DNA from: Oceanicola sp. D3
GTDB taxonomy: Bacteria; Pseudomonadota; Alphaproteobacteria; Rhodobacterales; Rhodobacteraceae
Length of the DNA: 64,000 nt
Direction of reading: 5' to 3'
Assembly: GCF_006351965.1 (NCBI RefSeq)
Contig: NZ_CP040932.1
Location: forward strand, 3,410,001 to 3,474,000
In this document: one piece after another, positions 15,811 through 25,190 of the stretch
Layout of the letters: each line of letters starts with the position of its first letter
Position numbering within the stretch: the first letter of the stretch is position 1
Program-made: the position numbers and the translations under genes
The notes under the pieces: model-generated
What the model was told of the DNA's origin: nothing
What the model saw: only the letters and a program-made list of their open reading frames with translations
The model's database searches: none

Positions 15811-16602
15811 ATGACCCGCATCGACGACACGTTCGCCCGCCTTACCGCCGAGGGCAAAAAGGCCTTCGTCGCCTATGTCATGGCGGGCGATCCCGATTAC
15901 GAAACCTCGCTGGAGATCGTGCGCAGCCTCCCCGCCGCCGGTGTCGACATCATCGAACTCGGCGCGCCCTTCACCGATCCCATGGCCGATGGCCCAACCA
16001 TCCAGCTGGCCGGGCAGCGCGCGCTTGAGGCGGGCATGACGATGGATCGCACACTTGAGCTCGCCCGCGCCTTCCGCGCCGAGAACAACACCACCCCCAT
16101 CGTGCTGATGGGCTACTACAACCCGATCTACAGCCGCGGCGTCGATACCTTCCTCGCCGAGGCGAAGGAGGCCGGCATCGACGGGCTCATCGTGGTCGAC
16201 CTTCCCCCCGAGGAAGATGACGAGCTCTGCATCCCGGCGCAGAAGGCAGGCCTCAACTTCATCCGCCTCGCCACGCCCACCACCGATGACAAGCGACTGC
16301 CCAAGGTGCTGCAAAACACCTCCGGCTTTGTCTATTACGTCTCGATCACCGGCATCACCGGCTCCGCAGAGGCGAGCGCCGCCGATGTCGCGCCCGAGGT
16401 GGCCCGGATCAAGGCGCAAACCGATCTGCCGATCATCGTCGGCTTTGGCATCAAAACGCCCGAAGGCGCGCAAAGCATCGCCTCCGTGGCCGATGGTGCC
16501 GTTGTCGGTTCCGCCATCGTCGCGGAGATTGCCGATGGCAAGTCGCCCGCCGAGGTCACCGCTTTTGTCAAAAGCCTCGCAGACGGTGCCCACTCCGCCT
16601 GA
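15811..16602 (+). CDS. trpA: tryptophan synthase alpha subunit
   Basis: Splits indole-3-glycerol phosphate into indole and glyceraldehyde 3-phosphate; the indole passes to TrpB. 263 residues, normal length, TIM barrel. Catalytic Glu is in [20 protein letters not shown] and the catalytic Asp follows in the same stretch; phosphate site near [11 protein letters not shown] and [17 protein letters not shown] is the mobile loop 6. ATG 15811 has GGAG upstream. trpB is not next to it here: the upstream side is the transposon, so trpA may now depend on its own promoter or on one in the element. Confidence 0.96.
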   Translation: MTRIDDTFARLTAEGKKAFVAYVMAGDPDYETSLEIVRSLPAAGVDIIELGAPFTDPMADGPTIQLAGQRALEAGMTMDRTLELARAFRAENNTTPIVLMGYYNPIYSRGVDTFLAEAKEAGIDGLIVVDLPPEEDDELCIPAQKAGLNFIRLATPTTDDKRLPKVLQNTSGFVYYVSITGITGSAEASAADVAPEVARIKAQTDLPIIVGFGIKTPEGAQSIASVADGAVVGSAIVAEIADGKSPAEVTAFVKSLADGAHSA

Positions 16603-16604
16603 CC

Positions 16605-16632
16605 CATAGGGCGGGATCTGTCCCGCCAACCC
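16605..16632. repeat. palindromic repeat after trpA (variant copy)
   Basis: ATAGGGCGGGATCTGTCCCGCC starts 3 bp after the trpA stop and folds as GGCGGGA/TCCCGCC. It has the same frame and flanks as the repeats at 21508-21535 and 41758-41785 but with paired base changes in the stem. Likely a terminator or 3' end stabiliser. Confidence 0.55.
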
Positions 16633-16651
16633 GCCACACAACCGGCCCCGC

Positions 16652-17092
16652 TCAGCCGCCGTTGTGCTTCTTGCGCAAATGATAGGTCAGCGCCGAGGCA
16701 ATCAGCATGCCCAGCGCGTCCGGTGACGGCTCGTCCCCCTCCTCGAAGACTACGCCCCGCGTGCCATCAAACCGGAAGTCCGGGTAGAGCGCTTCGAAGT
16801 CCGGGATGATCCGCGTGGCGCAGTGGACATAAATGCCGAATCCGCCGCCGCTCTTGGGGCAACCCAGCCGCACCGGCGAGCCCGCGCCCGTCTCGGCAGT
16901 GGCATAGCTCGGCTGACCCCATTTCAGGCCCTCCTCCAGCGCCCCCACCCCCGGCGTGGCCTCGGCCACCTCGAAGATCAGCGCCCGAAGCCGCAGAAGC
17001 GGCCCGCGCACCGCCTCAGGAAATTCCGCAAAGGCATCCGCCACTTCGGGCGAGGCGAAGGGAGGGTCTGACGGGTTGAGGGGCTGCTCCAT
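16652..17092 (-). CDS. DUF1801 domain protein
   Basis: 146 residues. The pattern GPLLRLRALIFEVAEATPG followed by EEGLKWGQPSYATAETGAGSPVRLG and a C-terminal IASALTYHLRKKH is that of the YdhG/DUF1801 fold, small cytoplasmic proteins of unknown role (some bind iron in related frataxin-like folds). Stands alone, convergent with trpA. Confidence 0.8.
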   Translation of the reverse strand: MEQPLNPSDPPFASPEVADAFAEFPEAVRGPLLRLRALIFEVAEATPGVGALEEGLKWGQPSYATAETGAGSPVRLGCPKSGGGFGIYVHCATRIIPDFEALYPDFRFDGTRGVVFEEGDEPSPDALGMLIASALTYHLRKKHNGG

Positions 17093-17132
17093 GCGTTATC
17101 ATTCAACGCGTTGAGCAGCCGGGCAAGGGTTT

Positions 17133-17888
17133 TCAGAGTTGCAGGTGGATATGGTCATCATGCCGCGCCGAGCGGCAGCCCTGAAACCGCATCTTTCCGC
17201 CCGCCACCCCGTAGCGGGCCGCAAGGTGCGGCTCGACAAACACCTTGCCCACCCGCGCATCCCGTTTCAGCCAGCCAAGCGCAAAGCGCATCCGCGCGTC
17301 ATCCAGCGCCATGTCGCGCCACAGTGGCTGAAGCCAGCGCATATTCCACCGCAGGCTCGGCCAGCGGCGCGGGCAATGGCTTGGCCCCTCCTCGAAGGCG
17401 AAGTAGCCCAGCGGCGAACGGGTGCGACCGGGCACGTAGCCCGCCGCGTCACGATACCAAAAAGCGAGGTCGGCCTTCTCACCGTCGTCATGGCTGAGAT
17501 GGGGCAACAGCGGCAGCCCGCTTTCCGGAAAGCCCCCGTCGAGCATCACCGTCACCGTGCCAGGGTGCGCCGCGTCCATGTCGGCAGCCAGATCCTCCAG
17601 CAGCGCCCGCAACTCCGGCGTCACGAAGCTGCGGTTCATCGCGCAATAAATCCCCTTGGCCCTGAGCGGCTCACCCCAGCACGGCACGCCCTCGCGCCCG
17701 GCCAAAGGTGCGGCCAGCCAAAGCGCCCCCGACAGCAGGAGGTAGAGCCCCCCGAAGGCCAGCCACCGCCGCCGCCGAAACGCCAGCGCCCCCAGCCAGG
17801 CCAGCCCGCCCACAAAGGTCAACGCCGTCAGGGCCACGGCGACAAACCCATGCAGGACGGGCAAAACCCACCGTCCCGCCCCCTTCAA
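17133..17888 (-). CDS. membrane-anchored peptidase-like protein (DD-peptidase/M74-like fold)
   Basis: 251 residues. Two membrane helices at about 9-60, then a periplasmic domain whose end reads CRSARHDDHIHLQL, the His-x-His metal motif that closes murein endopeptidases of the M15/M74 type; SHDDGEKADLAFWYRD supplies the other expected His/Asp ligands. A peptidoglycan endopeptidase role is inferred from these motifs; overall similarity to MepA is weak. The start overlaps the stop of the deacetylase-family gene by 4 bp (ATGA), so the two are coupled. Confidence 0.68.
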   Translation of the reverse strand: MKGAGRWVLPVLHGFVAVALTALTFVGGLAWLGALAFRRRRWLAFGGLYLLLSGALWLAAPLAGREGVPCWGEPLRAKGIYCAMNRSFVTPELRALLEDLAADMDAAHPGTVTVMLDGGFPESGLPLLPHLSHDDGEKADLAFWYRDAAGYVPGRTRSPLGYFAFEEGPSHCPRRWPSLRWNMRWLQPLWRDMALDDARMRFALGWLKRDARVGKVFVEPHLAARYGVAGGKMRFQGCRSARHDDHIHLQL

Positions 17889-18988
17889 AGCCCGGCAGCC
17901 TCCGCCTGCTCGGCCAGCAGGCCCTCCACGAAGGCATCAAAGGCCGCTCCAGACTGGCGCGCCTCCAGCGTGGCCTTCAACGGGTCCGGCACATGCACCG
18001 ACGCGCCCGAAAGCGCCTCCAGCACCCGATGGCCGCAAAACGGCACATGGGCCTCCGAGTAGCCGCCCTCATGCACCATCACCAGCCGCCCGCCGCAAAG
18101 CTCACCCGCCAGCGCCTTCACCTGCGCGGTCATCGCGCCGAAGGTATCGGCGGTGCACAGCATCCGCCCCAGCGGGTCCATCGCGCCCGCGTCATAGCCA
18201 CAAGCCACGATGATGAGGTCTGGTTTGTGGGCGCGGATCGCGGGCAATGCCAGCCGCTCCATCGCCGCCAGATAGCCTGCATGGCCCACGCCGGGTGGCA
18301 ACGGGATGTTCAGGTTTGCCCCCTCCCCCTTGCCCGCGCCCCTGGCCTCGGCGCCGCCGGTATCCAGCGGATAGTTCCGCTCTTGGTGGATCGACACGGT
18401 CAGCACCTCGCCGCGCTCCCAAAAGCAGGCCTCGGTGCCGTTGCCGTGGTGCACGTCCCAATCCAGCACGGCGACCCGGCCCACCCGGCCCTCGGCCAGC
18501 GCGGCCTCCACGGCGATGGCGATGTTGGCCATCAGGCAAAAGCCGTTGGCCCAATCGGGCAGGCAATGGTGCCCCGGCGGGCGGCTGAGTGAATATGCAT
18601 TCTCCAACTCGCCCGCGCACACCGCCCGCACCGCCTCCACCGCCAGCCCGGCCGACAGCGCCGCCACCTCGTAGCCGCCCCGCCCGAACGGCGTGCGCAG
18701 CCCCAGCTCGCCACCGCCCGCGTCCGACATCTCCTTGAACGCCTCCAGATAGCTCGCCGGATGCACCCGCAGCAGCTCATCCCGCGTGGCCTCCGCCGCG
18801 CCGCGCATTGCCAGTTCCCGGTCGATCCCGCTGACGCTCATCAGGTTTTTCAGCCGCCGCTTGGTCTCTGGCCCGTCCGGCAAGCCGCCTGCACCGGGCT
18901 GCACATAGCCGCCCACCGGAAGCGTCAGCGCATAATCGCCCCCATGGTGCCAGAAACACCGCTCATCCCAAAAAAATCCTGTCGCCAT
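17885..18988 (-). CDS. histone deacetylase family / acetylpolyamine amidohydrolase-like protein
   Basis: Zinc hydrolase of the class II HDAC superfamily, 367 residues. The catalytic set is complete: SRPPGHHCLP (two His), VAVLDWDVHHGNGTEACF (zinc Asp and His), Asp in ACGYDAGAMDPLGRM, and the Tyr of VHEGGYSEAHVPF. Bacterial members deacetylate polyamines, acetoin-related or other small substrates; the true substrate is unknown. ATG 18988 follows GGAGGG; an in-frame ATG at 19015 is less likely. Overlaps the downstream peptidase-like gene by 4 bp and is divergent from the DUF167 gene. Confidence 0.9.
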   Translation of the reverse strand: MATGFFWDERCFWHHGGDYALTLPVGGYVQPGAGGLPDGPETKRRLKNLMSVSGIDRELAMRGAAEATRDELLRVHPASYLEAFKEMSDAGGGELGLRTPFGRGGYEVAALSAGLAVEAVRAVCAGELENAYSLSRPPGHHCLPDWANGFCLMANIAIAVEAALAEGRVGRVAVLDWDVHHGNGTEACFWERGEVLTVSIHQERNYPLDTGGAEARGAGKGEGANLNIPLPPGVGHAGYLAAMERLALPAIRAHKPDLIIVACGYDAGAMDPLGRMLCTADTFGAMTAQVKALAGELCGGRLVMVHEGGYSEAHVPFCGHRVLEALSGASVHVPDPLKATLEARQSGAAFDAFVEGLLAEQAEAAGL

Positions 18989-19023
18989 CTCGCCCTCCGC
19001 GTTGCCCCGTGCCAATCAGTGCC

Positions 19024-19293
19024 ATGGCCAAACCGAGAGTGCAAAAGGGCAGCCTCGCCCACCTCGCCACGCCGGGCGCAACGCTGGCCCTGAAGGTCAC
19101 ACCCAACGCCCGCGCCGATGCCGTTATCGAGGACGCCGGGGGCCTGAAAGTCACCACCACAGCCACACCCGAGGGCGGCCAGGCAAACGCGGCCGTCACC
19201 AAGCTCCTCGCCCATGCCCTCGGCATCGCGCCCAGCCGCCTGACCCTCAGCGCCGGTGCGATCTCGCGCAGCAAGACCTTCCGGATAGACTAG
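19024..19293 (+). CDS. DUF167 (YggU) family protein
   Basis: 89 residues with the family pattern ALKVTPNARADAV, GGLKVTTTATPEGGQANAAV, TKLLAHALGIAPSRLTLSAG and a closing SRSKTFRI. A small alpha/beta protein of unknown function conserved across bacteria and eukaryotes. The start at ATG 19024 keeps the usual short N-terminus; the gene lies 35 bp from the divergent deacetylase-family start. Confidence 0.88.
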   Translation: MAKPRVQKGSLAHLATPGATLALKVTPNARADAVIEDAGGLKVTTTATPEGGQANAAVTKLLAHALGIAPSRLTLSAGAISRSKTFRID

Positions 19294-19370
19294 CCCGCTC
19301 GCCACCCCGTGATGGCACTTTTTCGTCCCCCGCCGCGTTGGCCCTGCAACCGCAAACGACAGGAGCCGAC

Positions 19371-20753
19371 ATGAGCGACAGCATCACAACCATCAACCCG
19401 GCCAACGGCGACGAGATCGAAACCTACAAGCACATGAGCCGCGAAGAGGCCTTTGCCGCCGTGGATCATTGCCATACCGCTTTCGACGCATGGAAGCTGA
19501 AAAGCTTGCCTGAGCGCGCGGCGGTGATCGCCGCCATTGGCGAAGAACTGCGCAAAAGCCGCGACGAGTTCGCCCGCCTGATGACGCTGGAAACCGGCAA
19601 GCCGATCACCGCCTCCGGGCAGGAGATCGACCTTTGCGCCGCCATTTGTGACTGGACGGCGGCACAGGGGCCAAAGGAGCTTGCCGACGAAGAGCGCGAG
19701 ATCGACGGTGGCACCGGCGTTATCACCTATGCCCCGACCGGCGTGATCTACGGCATCCAGCCCTGGAACTTTCCTGCCTACCAAGCGGTGCGCTATGCCA
19801 TCGCCAACCTGATGGCAGGCAACGGCGTTCTGCTGAAACACGCCGCCAACTGCACCGGCTCTGGCCTCTTCCTGCGCGACGTGATGGAGCGGGCCGGGCT
19901 GCCCGAGCATCTCTTCACCGTGCTGATCATCAGCCACGACACCTCCGACGAGATCATCGCCCATGACAAGGTGCGCGGCGTCACCCTCACTGGCTCGGAT
20001 GGCGCGGGGCGCGTGGTGGCTGCAAAGGCCGCCGAGCACCTCAAGAAAACCGTGCTCGAGCTAGGCTCCAACGACGCCTTCCTCGTGCTGGACGATGCCG
20101 ACCTCGACCTCGCGGTCAAAACCTGCGTCATGGGCCGCCTCTACAACAACGGCCAAACCTGCGTGGCCGCCAAGCGCTTCATCGTGACCGAAAAGAACTA
20201 CGACGCCTTTGTCGACAACTTCACCCGGCAAATGGCGGCCGTCCCACCGGGCGACCCGATGGACAAGGAAACCACCCTCGGCCCGCTCGCCCGCGATGAT
20301 CTGCGCGACAAGCTGCATGACCAGGTGATGCAAAGCGTGAACAACGGCGCAAAGCTGCTCACCGGCGGCGAGATCCCCGATGGCAAGGGCGCATGGTATC
20401 ACCCCACCGTGCTGGTAGACGTCGCCCCCGGCCAACCTGCCTATGACGACGAGCTCTTTGGCCCCGCTGCGGCGATCATCAAGGCGCGCGACGACGCGCA
20501 CGCGATGGAACTGGCCAACGACAGCCGCTATGGCCTAGGCGGCGGCATCTTCAGCCGCGATGAAGCCTATGCCCGCGATCTGGCCACCAAGCACTTCGAC
20601 ACTGGCATGGTCTCGATCAACGGCTACTCGCTGGCCCTGCCCAACATGCCCTTCGGCGGCGTGAAAGACAGCGGATACGGGCGCGAGCATGGCGGCTTCG
20701 GGATGAAGGAATTCGTCAACGCCAAGTCGCTCTACGTGAAGCAGGCCGCCTGA
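19371..20753 (+). CDS. NAD(P)-dependent aldehyde dehydrogenase (succinate-semialdehyde type)
   Basis: 460 residues, ALDH superfamily. Catalytic Cys in LYNNGQTCVAAKRF, general-base Glu in TVLELGSNDAF, cofactor segment TGVIYGIQPWNFPAYQAVRY. It most resembles succinate-semialdehyde dehydrogenases of the GabD/YneI kind, lacking the long N-terminus of GabD; substrate is therefore a family-level guess. AGGAG stands before ATG 19371. Alone on the plus strand, convergent with pth. Confidence 0.9.
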   Translation: MSDSITTINPANGDEIETYKHMSREEAFAAVDHCHTAFDAWKLKSLPERAAVIAAIGEELRKSRDEFARLMTLETGKPITASGQEIDLCAAICDWTAAQGPKELADEEREIDGGTGVITYAPTGVIYGIQPWNFPAYQAVRYAIANLMAGNGVLLKHAANCTGSGLFLRDVMERAGLPEHLFTVLIISHDTSDEIIAHDKVRGVTLTGSDGAGRVVAAKAAEHLKKTVLELGSNDAFLVLDDADLDLAVKTCVMGRLYNNGQTCVAAKRFIVTEKNYDAFVDNFTRQMAAVPPGDPMDKETTLGPLARDDLRDKLHDQVMQSVNNGAKLLTGGEIPDGKGAWYHPTVLVDVAPGQPAYDDELFGPAAAIIKARDDAHAMELANDSRYGLGGGIFSRDEAYARDLATKHFDTGMVSINGYSLALPNMPFGGVKDSGYGREHGGFGMKEFVNAKSLYVKQAA

Positions 20754-21455
20754 TCAGCGGAACTTGTCGACAAGGCGTTGCAGGGGGCTCTTTGCCGGGG
20801 CCTCCTGCGCGCCTGCGTCCTGCTCGGCAGCCTTATCCGCCGGCTTTTGGGCCTCTGGCGCGGCTTTGGGCTTTTTCTCCGGCTTCGCAGGCTGCAAGCG
20901 CCGCGCCACCGCGTTCATGAAGCGCCCGGTATCGCCCGCGGCCAGCTCGCCCGCCCCGTCCGACACCCCGCGCAGCATGTCGTCCAGCCACTCGGCATCA
21001 TGCTTGGGAAAGTCGCGCAGCACCCAGCCGGGCACAGCCTCCTTGCGGCCCGGATGGCCCACGCCCATGCGCACGCGGTCATAATGCGGGCCGATATGCT
21101 CGTGGATCGAGCGCAGCCCGTTATGGCCTGCATGGCCGCCCCCCGCCTTGCAGCGCAACTTGCCCGGCGCGAGGTCGATTTCGTCGTGAAACACCGTCAC
21201 ATCCGGCGCGTCGAGCTTGAAGAAGCGCATCGCCTCGCCCACCGACTGGCCCGAAAGGTTCATGAAGGTCATCGGCTTCAGCAGCACGATCTTCTCGGAG
21301 CCAAACCGCCCCTCGCTCAACTCGGCCTGAAACTTCGCCCGCCACGGCGCGAAGCCGTGGTCAGACGCGATCCGCTCCAGCGCCATGAAGCCGATATTGT
21401 GCCGGTTGCCGGCATATTTTTCGCCCGGATTACCGAGCCCGACCCAAAGCTGCAT
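20754..21455 (-). CDS. pth: peptidyl-tRNA hydrolase
   Basis: Recycles tRNA from prematurely released peptidyl-tRNA. 233 residues. Hallmarks: VGLGNPGEKYAGNRHNIGF with catalytic His19, KPMTFMNLSGQSV, FHDEIDL (catalytic Asp) and GGGHAGHNGLRSI. The C-terminus has a low-complexity Lys/Ala/Pro tail of about 45 residues (KPEKKPKAAPEAQKPADKAA) beyond the normal end near residue 190, a feature seen in several alphaproteobacterial Pth proteins. AAAGGAG precedes the ATG. rplY, its usual partner, is 3 kb upstream. Confidence 0.96.
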   Translation of the reverse strand: MQLWVGLGNPGEKYAGNRHNIGFMALERIASDHGFAPWRAKFQAELSEGRFGSEKIVLLKPMTFMNLSGQSVGEAMRFFKLDAPDVTVFHDEIDLAPGKLRCKAGGGHAGHNGLRSIHEHIGPHYDRVRMGVGHPGRKEAVPGWVLRDFPKHDAEWLDDMLRGVSDGAGELAAGDTGRFMNAVARRLQPAKPEKKPKAAPEAQKPADKAAEQDAGAQEAPAKSPLQRLVDKFR

Positions 21456-21507
21456 CGCGTCGCTCCTTTTGCGGGATCAATGCCGCGCCACCGCCCGCGG
21501 CGCAACC

Positions 21508-21535
21508 CGTAGGGTGGGCAATTTGCCCACCACCC
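21508..21535. repeat. dispersed palindromic repeat after the GST gene
   Basis: GTAGGGTGGGCAATTTGCCC and then ACCACCC; the core GTGGGCA/TGCCCAC folds. It ends 4 bp from the GST stop. It is 27/28 identical to 41758-41785. Confidence 0.75.
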
Positions 21536-21539
21536 GTTC

Positions 21540-22181
21540 TCAACCCGGCAGCCCTGGATCGCTCGCCACCACCACCGGCTCTTCCTTCACCCGCGCCCAC
21601 CAGCCAGAGAGCGCCGGAAAGTCACCGAGCATCGCCGCCCCAGCCTCATGGCGGCAAAAGGCATCCACCATCGGCGCAAGGTGGCAATCGGCGCGGGTCA
21701 GGCCCTCGCCCAGCACCAGCCCCTCCGCCGCAATCGCCTCCAGCGCGCCCAGCACGCGCGGCGCCACGCGCAGCCCCTCGGCCACCACCTCGGCGCTGCC
21801 CTGGTGGCCCTCAGCGGGGCGGAATACGCCGTGCGAAAACACCTGCCGCACCAAAGGCACATAGGCATAGGCATCGACGATCCCGATCACCTGCGCCGCC
21901 CGCGCCGCTGGCTGCGCGCCCTCCGGCATCAAGGCCGGGCCGTCAAAGGCGCGGTCCACGTAGCCGGTGATGGCCGCCGTCTCGTAAAGCGTGAAGCCCC
22001 CATGCGCCAGCACGGGCACCCGCCCGAAGGGGTTCAGCGCCATCAGCCCGGCGCGCCCGGCCTCGTCAAACGGGTTCACCTCAACCTCCGCGTAGGGCAC
22101 CCCCTTCAACGCCAGCGCCATCCGCGCCGCCCGCATGTAGACGCTGGAGTGATAGCCGTGGAGCGTGACATTTTCGGCCAT
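21540..22181 (-). CDS. glutathione S-transferase family protein
   Basis: 213 residues. N-terminal thioredoxin-like domain: TLHGYHSSVYMRAARMALA, NPFGRVPVLAHGGFTLYETAAITGYV (the cis-Pro and the ETAAI glutathione-binding motif). C-terminal helical domain with EGLTRADCHLAPMVDAF, the N-capping box region. The N-terminal Ser at SSVY is a candidate catalytic residue. Class uncertain. ATG 22181 is preceded by GAGGGAGG. Confidence 0.88.
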   Translation of the reverse strand: MAENVTLHGYHSSVYMRAARMALALKGVPYAEVEVNPFDEAGRAGLMALNPFGRVPVLAHGGFTLYETAAITGYVDRAFDGPALMPEGAQPAARAAQVIGIVDAYAYVPLVRQVFSHGVFRPAEGHQGSAEVVAEGLRVAPRVLGALEAIAAEGLVLGEGLTRADCHLAPMVDAFCRHEAGAAMLGDFPALSGWWARVKEEPVVVASDPGLPG

Positions 22182-22254
22182 GGCAAGCCCTCCCTCTCGC
22201 CCCACCCTATCGCTGCCCGCCAGACCTCGCTAGGTTGGCCGCAAAGGAGTGCCC

Positions 22255-23001
22255 ATGACCATTACCCATGAAGACGAGCTCGAGGGCTTGCGCGAGATCG
22301 GCCGGATCGTGGCCGAAACCCTCCAAGCCATGGGCCGCGCGCTGGAACCGGGGATGACAACCGCCGAGCTCGATGCACTCGGTGCCGAGATTCTGGAGCG
22401 TGAAGGCGCCGTCTCGGCCCCACAGGGCACCTATGGCTTCCCCGGTGCGACCTGCATCAGCATGGGCGACGTCATCGCCCACGGCATTCCGGGTTCGCAG
22501 GTGATCCGCGCCGGCACCCTCGTCAACATCGACGTTTCCGCCTCCAAAGATGGGTTTGTCGCCGATACCGGCGCCAGCTTTCGTGTGGGCGATGTGCCCG
22601 CCTCGCTCAAGCGGCTCTGCACCGATGGCCGCAAGGCCTGCCAGATCGGCGTGGCGCAGGTGCGCGCCGGGCGGCCCATCGGCGCCATCGGCAATGCCAT
22701 CGGCCAGTTTGCCAGCAAGCGCGGCTACACCCTTATCCGCAACCTCGCCAGCCACGGCACCGGACGCGCGCTGCACGAATACCCCGAAGAGATCCCCACC
22801 TGGCCCAGCCGCGACCGTCGCCCCATCACCGACGGCCTCGTGCTCACGGTCGAGCCCTTCCTCTCCCGTGGCGGCCTCTGGGCCGAGGACGGTGGCGATG
22901 GCTGGAGCCTGCTGGCCAACCCTCGCGCCGCCTGTGTGCAATATGAGCACACGGTCGTCGCCACGCGCGGAAAGCCGATCACGGTAACGCTGCCGGGGTG
23001 A
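22255..23001 (+). CDS. map: type I methionine aminopeptidase
   Basis: Removes the initiator Met from nascent proteins. 248 residues. All five metal ligands are visible: Asp in VNIDVSA, Asp in VADTGASF, His in ASHGTGRALHEYPEEIP, Glu in VLTVEPFLS and Glu in VQYEHTVVA. The glycine that usually precedes the His (GHG) is Ser here (SHG), and the protein reads ISMGDVIAHGIPG where canonical forms have a similar loop, so it may be a divergent second copy rather than the housekeeping one (inference). AAAGGAG stands before ATG 22255. Confidence 0.92.
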   Translation: MTITHEDELEGLREIGRIVAETLQAMGRALEPGMTTAELDALGAEILEREGAVSAPQGTYGFPGATCISMGDVIAHGIPGSQVIRAGTLVNIDVSASKDGFVADTGASFRVGDVPASLKRLCTDGRKACQIGVAQVRAGRPIGAIGNAIGQFASKRGYTLIRNLASHGTGRALHEYPEEIPTWPSRDRRPITDGLVLTVEPFLSRGGLWAEDGGDGWSLLANPRAACVQYEHTVVATRGKPITVTLPG

Positions 23002-23017
23002 GCCGCTGGCGGGGCCG

Positions 23018-24259
23018 TCAGGCCTCGGGCGGGAGGACCGGGAGCGACAGGGTAAAGCTTGTCACCCCACCCGTGCAGTCCACCGCGATGCGCCCGCCGT
23101 GGGCCGTGGCGATGGAGGCGGCGATGTGAAGGCCGAGCCCCAGCCCCTCGCTGCGTTCATCCGTCCCTCTCTCGAACGGCTTGAACAACCGATCGCGCAC
23201 CTCTTCCGGCACCTCTTCGCCGTGGTTGGATACGGCAATGTGGATCACGTTATTCTCGATGGCACCGCGCACCTCCAAGGGTGTGTCGGGCAGGCTGTGG
23301 CGCGCCGCGTTGGACAGCAGGTTGGAAACAGCCTGCGCCACCCGCGCGGCATCGCAACTCACCGGCTGACCAAAGGCAAGATCAAGCCGGATTTCCTGCT
23401 CGGGCGTGGCGGCGCGTATTTCTTCGACGACGCCCGTGATCGCTTCCGCCAGCGGCGCATCAGGCTCCGCGCTAACCCTTATGCCGCCGCCCAGACGGCT
23501 TTTAGCGTGGAGCATGATGTTCTCGATCAAGTCGTTCATGCGCCGCACCGAAGAGCGCATGAGCGAGATCAGCGTGTTGCCCCGGTCACTCAGCGGCTCG
23601 TGCCCAAGCTGGCGCAGGCCTGCATCGAAGGCCGCCACCGGGTTTCGCAGGTCATGGCCCAGCACCGCCACGAACTCTTCCTGAATACGGGTCAGCTTGC
23701 GCTCATGCTCCACAAGCTCCTCATGCGCCTCCAGCCGCTCCTCGGTTTCAAGGCTGCGGCCGATCAGGTCGGCGAACATTTCAAGCATGGCCACCGCACG
23801 CGGGTGCTTGATGTTGCGCGGCACCGTGTCGATGGCACAGAGGGTGCCAAAGAACGCACCGTCGCTGCGCAGGATCGGAATGGAAGCGTAGCTGGCGATG
23901 CCGAACTTCAGCGCAATGGGGTGGTTGCGGTAAATCTCATCCGTCGCCACATCGTTGAACACCACCTTCTCGGTGGTTTGCCGCACCGACTGGCAGAAGG
24001 TTGACTGGATCTCGATCTCGTCTCCGGCAACAAGGCCGAAGTTGACCTCATCCACCGTCCGGCAGGCGACCCAGCGGTCAGCGGTGACACGGGCCACCGC
24101 GGCAAATCGCATGTTGGTGGCCAGCATGACCGTTTCGAGAATGGTGCCCACAAGCTCGCTGGCCGCGAGCATCTCGATATCGGACTGGAAGTCATGGCTT
24201 CCGGCCTGAAACACCGCGTGGTCTTGCAAAACAGCAGACCGCTGCACCCCATCGCTCAT
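23018..24259 (-). CDS. GAF domain sensor histidine kinase
   Basis: 413 residues, no membrane segment, so a cytoplasmic sensor. GAF domain at about 35-175 (MRFAAVARVTADRW to GTLCAIDTVPRNIKH), a short coiled coil (LEAHEELVEHERKLTRIQEEF), the phosphoacceptor box VLGHDLRNP with His about 203, then HATPase_c: N box VSNLLSNAARHS, G boxes FKPFERG and EGLGLGLHIAASIATAHGG. No response regulator is adjacent. The signal is unknown; phytochrome-type chromophore Cys is not obvious. Confidence 0.92.
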   Translation of the reverse strand: MSDGVQRSAVLQDHAVFQAGSHDFQSDIEMLAASELVGTILETVMLATNMRFAAVARVTADRWVACRTVDEVNFGLVAGDEIEIQSTFCQSVRQTTEKVVFNDVATDEIYRNHPIALKFGIASYASIPILRSDGAFFGTLCAIDTVPRNIKHPRAVAMLEMFADLIGRSLETEERLEAHEELVEHERKLTRIQEEFVAVLGHDLRNPVAAFDAGLRQLGHEPLSDRGNTLISLMRSSVRRMNDLIENIMLHAKSRLGGGIRVSAEPDAPLAEAITGVVEEIRAATPEQEIRLDLAFGQPVSCDAARVAQAVSNLLSNAARHSLPDTPLEVRGAIENNVIHIAVSNHGEEVPEEVRDRLFKPFERGTDERSEGLGLGLHIAASIATAHGGRIAVDCTGGVTSFTLSLPVLPPEA

Positions 24260-24353
24260 CGCTCGCCCCCGGTTTCCTGAAACGGAAAGAAAATTTCACA
24301 GTGGAGGGATCAACACAATGGCCTATTGTTCTTGGCCCTCGTGATCCCGAAGC

Positions 24354-24379
24354 AAAAAGGGCGCCCGGTGGGACGCCCT
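24354..24379 (-). terminator. Rho-independent terminator of rplY
   Basis: On the minus strand AGGGCGTCC-CACC-GGGCGCCCT folds with one T-G pair and is followed by TTTTT, 26 bp after the rplY stop. Confidence 0.85.
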
Positions 24380-24404
24380 CTTCAATTCGATCCGTCGCGG
24401 GAGA

Positions 24405-25061
24405 TCACTCCTCGGCGGCGGCCTCTTCTTCACCAGCGGTCGGCACCTCATCGGCGGCCACATCCTCGTCCTCGTCGTCAGCGGCACGCAGGCCGGAGGG
24501 GGCGGAGATGTTGGCGATCACGAAATCGCGGTCGATGGTGGGCTTCGCGCCTTCGGGCAGGTTGATGCTCGAAATGGTCACGGTGTCGCCAATCTCGAGG
24601 CCGGTCAGGTCCACGACCAACTGCTCGGGGATGTCACCGGCGGTCACAACCAGCTCGACCTCGGGACGCACCGCGTTGAGCACGCCGCCCTGCTTCAGGC
24701 CGGGGGCCGCTTCTTCGTTTTCGAAGGCAACGGGGATGAAGAGGTTGACGCGCGAGGTGCGCTTCAGCCGCATGAAATCCACGTGGGTCGGCAGGTCTTT
24801 GACCACGTCGCGCTGCACGTTCCGGCAGATAACGCGCACGTCGTCATGGCCCTCGACCTTCATGTTGAACAGGGTCGACATGAAGCGACCGGCCTTCAGC
24901 TGGGTGAACAGCTTGTTGAACGGAAGGTTGATCGGCAGCGGGTCTTCGCCACCACCATAAACGATACCGGGCACCATGCCCGCGCGCCGTGCCTGACGAG
25001 CGGCGCCCTTGCCTGTCCCCGTCCGTGCTTCGGCATTGAGATCAGGAATCTGACCAGCCAT
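24405..25061 (-). CDS. rplY: 50S ribosomal protein L25/general stress protein Ctc
   Basis: Binds 5S rRNA. 218 residues, the long Ctc form: N-terminal L25 domain ([23 protein letters not shown]) and a C-terminal TL5-like beta domain ([26 protein letters not shown]), then an acidic tail rich in Glu/Ala/Asp. ATG 25061 is chosen because AGGAGAATTGCAC precedes it directly. Ends at a clear terminator. Confidence 0.96.
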   Translation of the reverse strand: MAGQIPDLNAEARTGTGKGAARQARRAGMVPGIVYGGGEDPLPINLPFNKLFTQLKAGRFMSTLFNMKVEGHDDVRVICRNVQRDVVKDLPTHVDFMRLKRTSRVNLFIPVAFENEEAAPGLKQGGVLNAVRPEVELVVTAGDIPEQLVVDLTGLEIGDTVTISSINLPEGAKPTIDRDFVIANISAPSGLRAADDEDEDVAADEVPTAGEEEAAAEE

Positions 25062-25190
25062 GTGCAATTCTCCTAGGTTGGTGCGGACATCCTCCAAGGC
25101 TGTATGCCCGCGTGAAGGCGCTCCATTAGAGGCCGAGGGGCCATTTGGCAAGGGGTTTTGCACAGGTTTCACCCGGGTTACGACTCCGCC

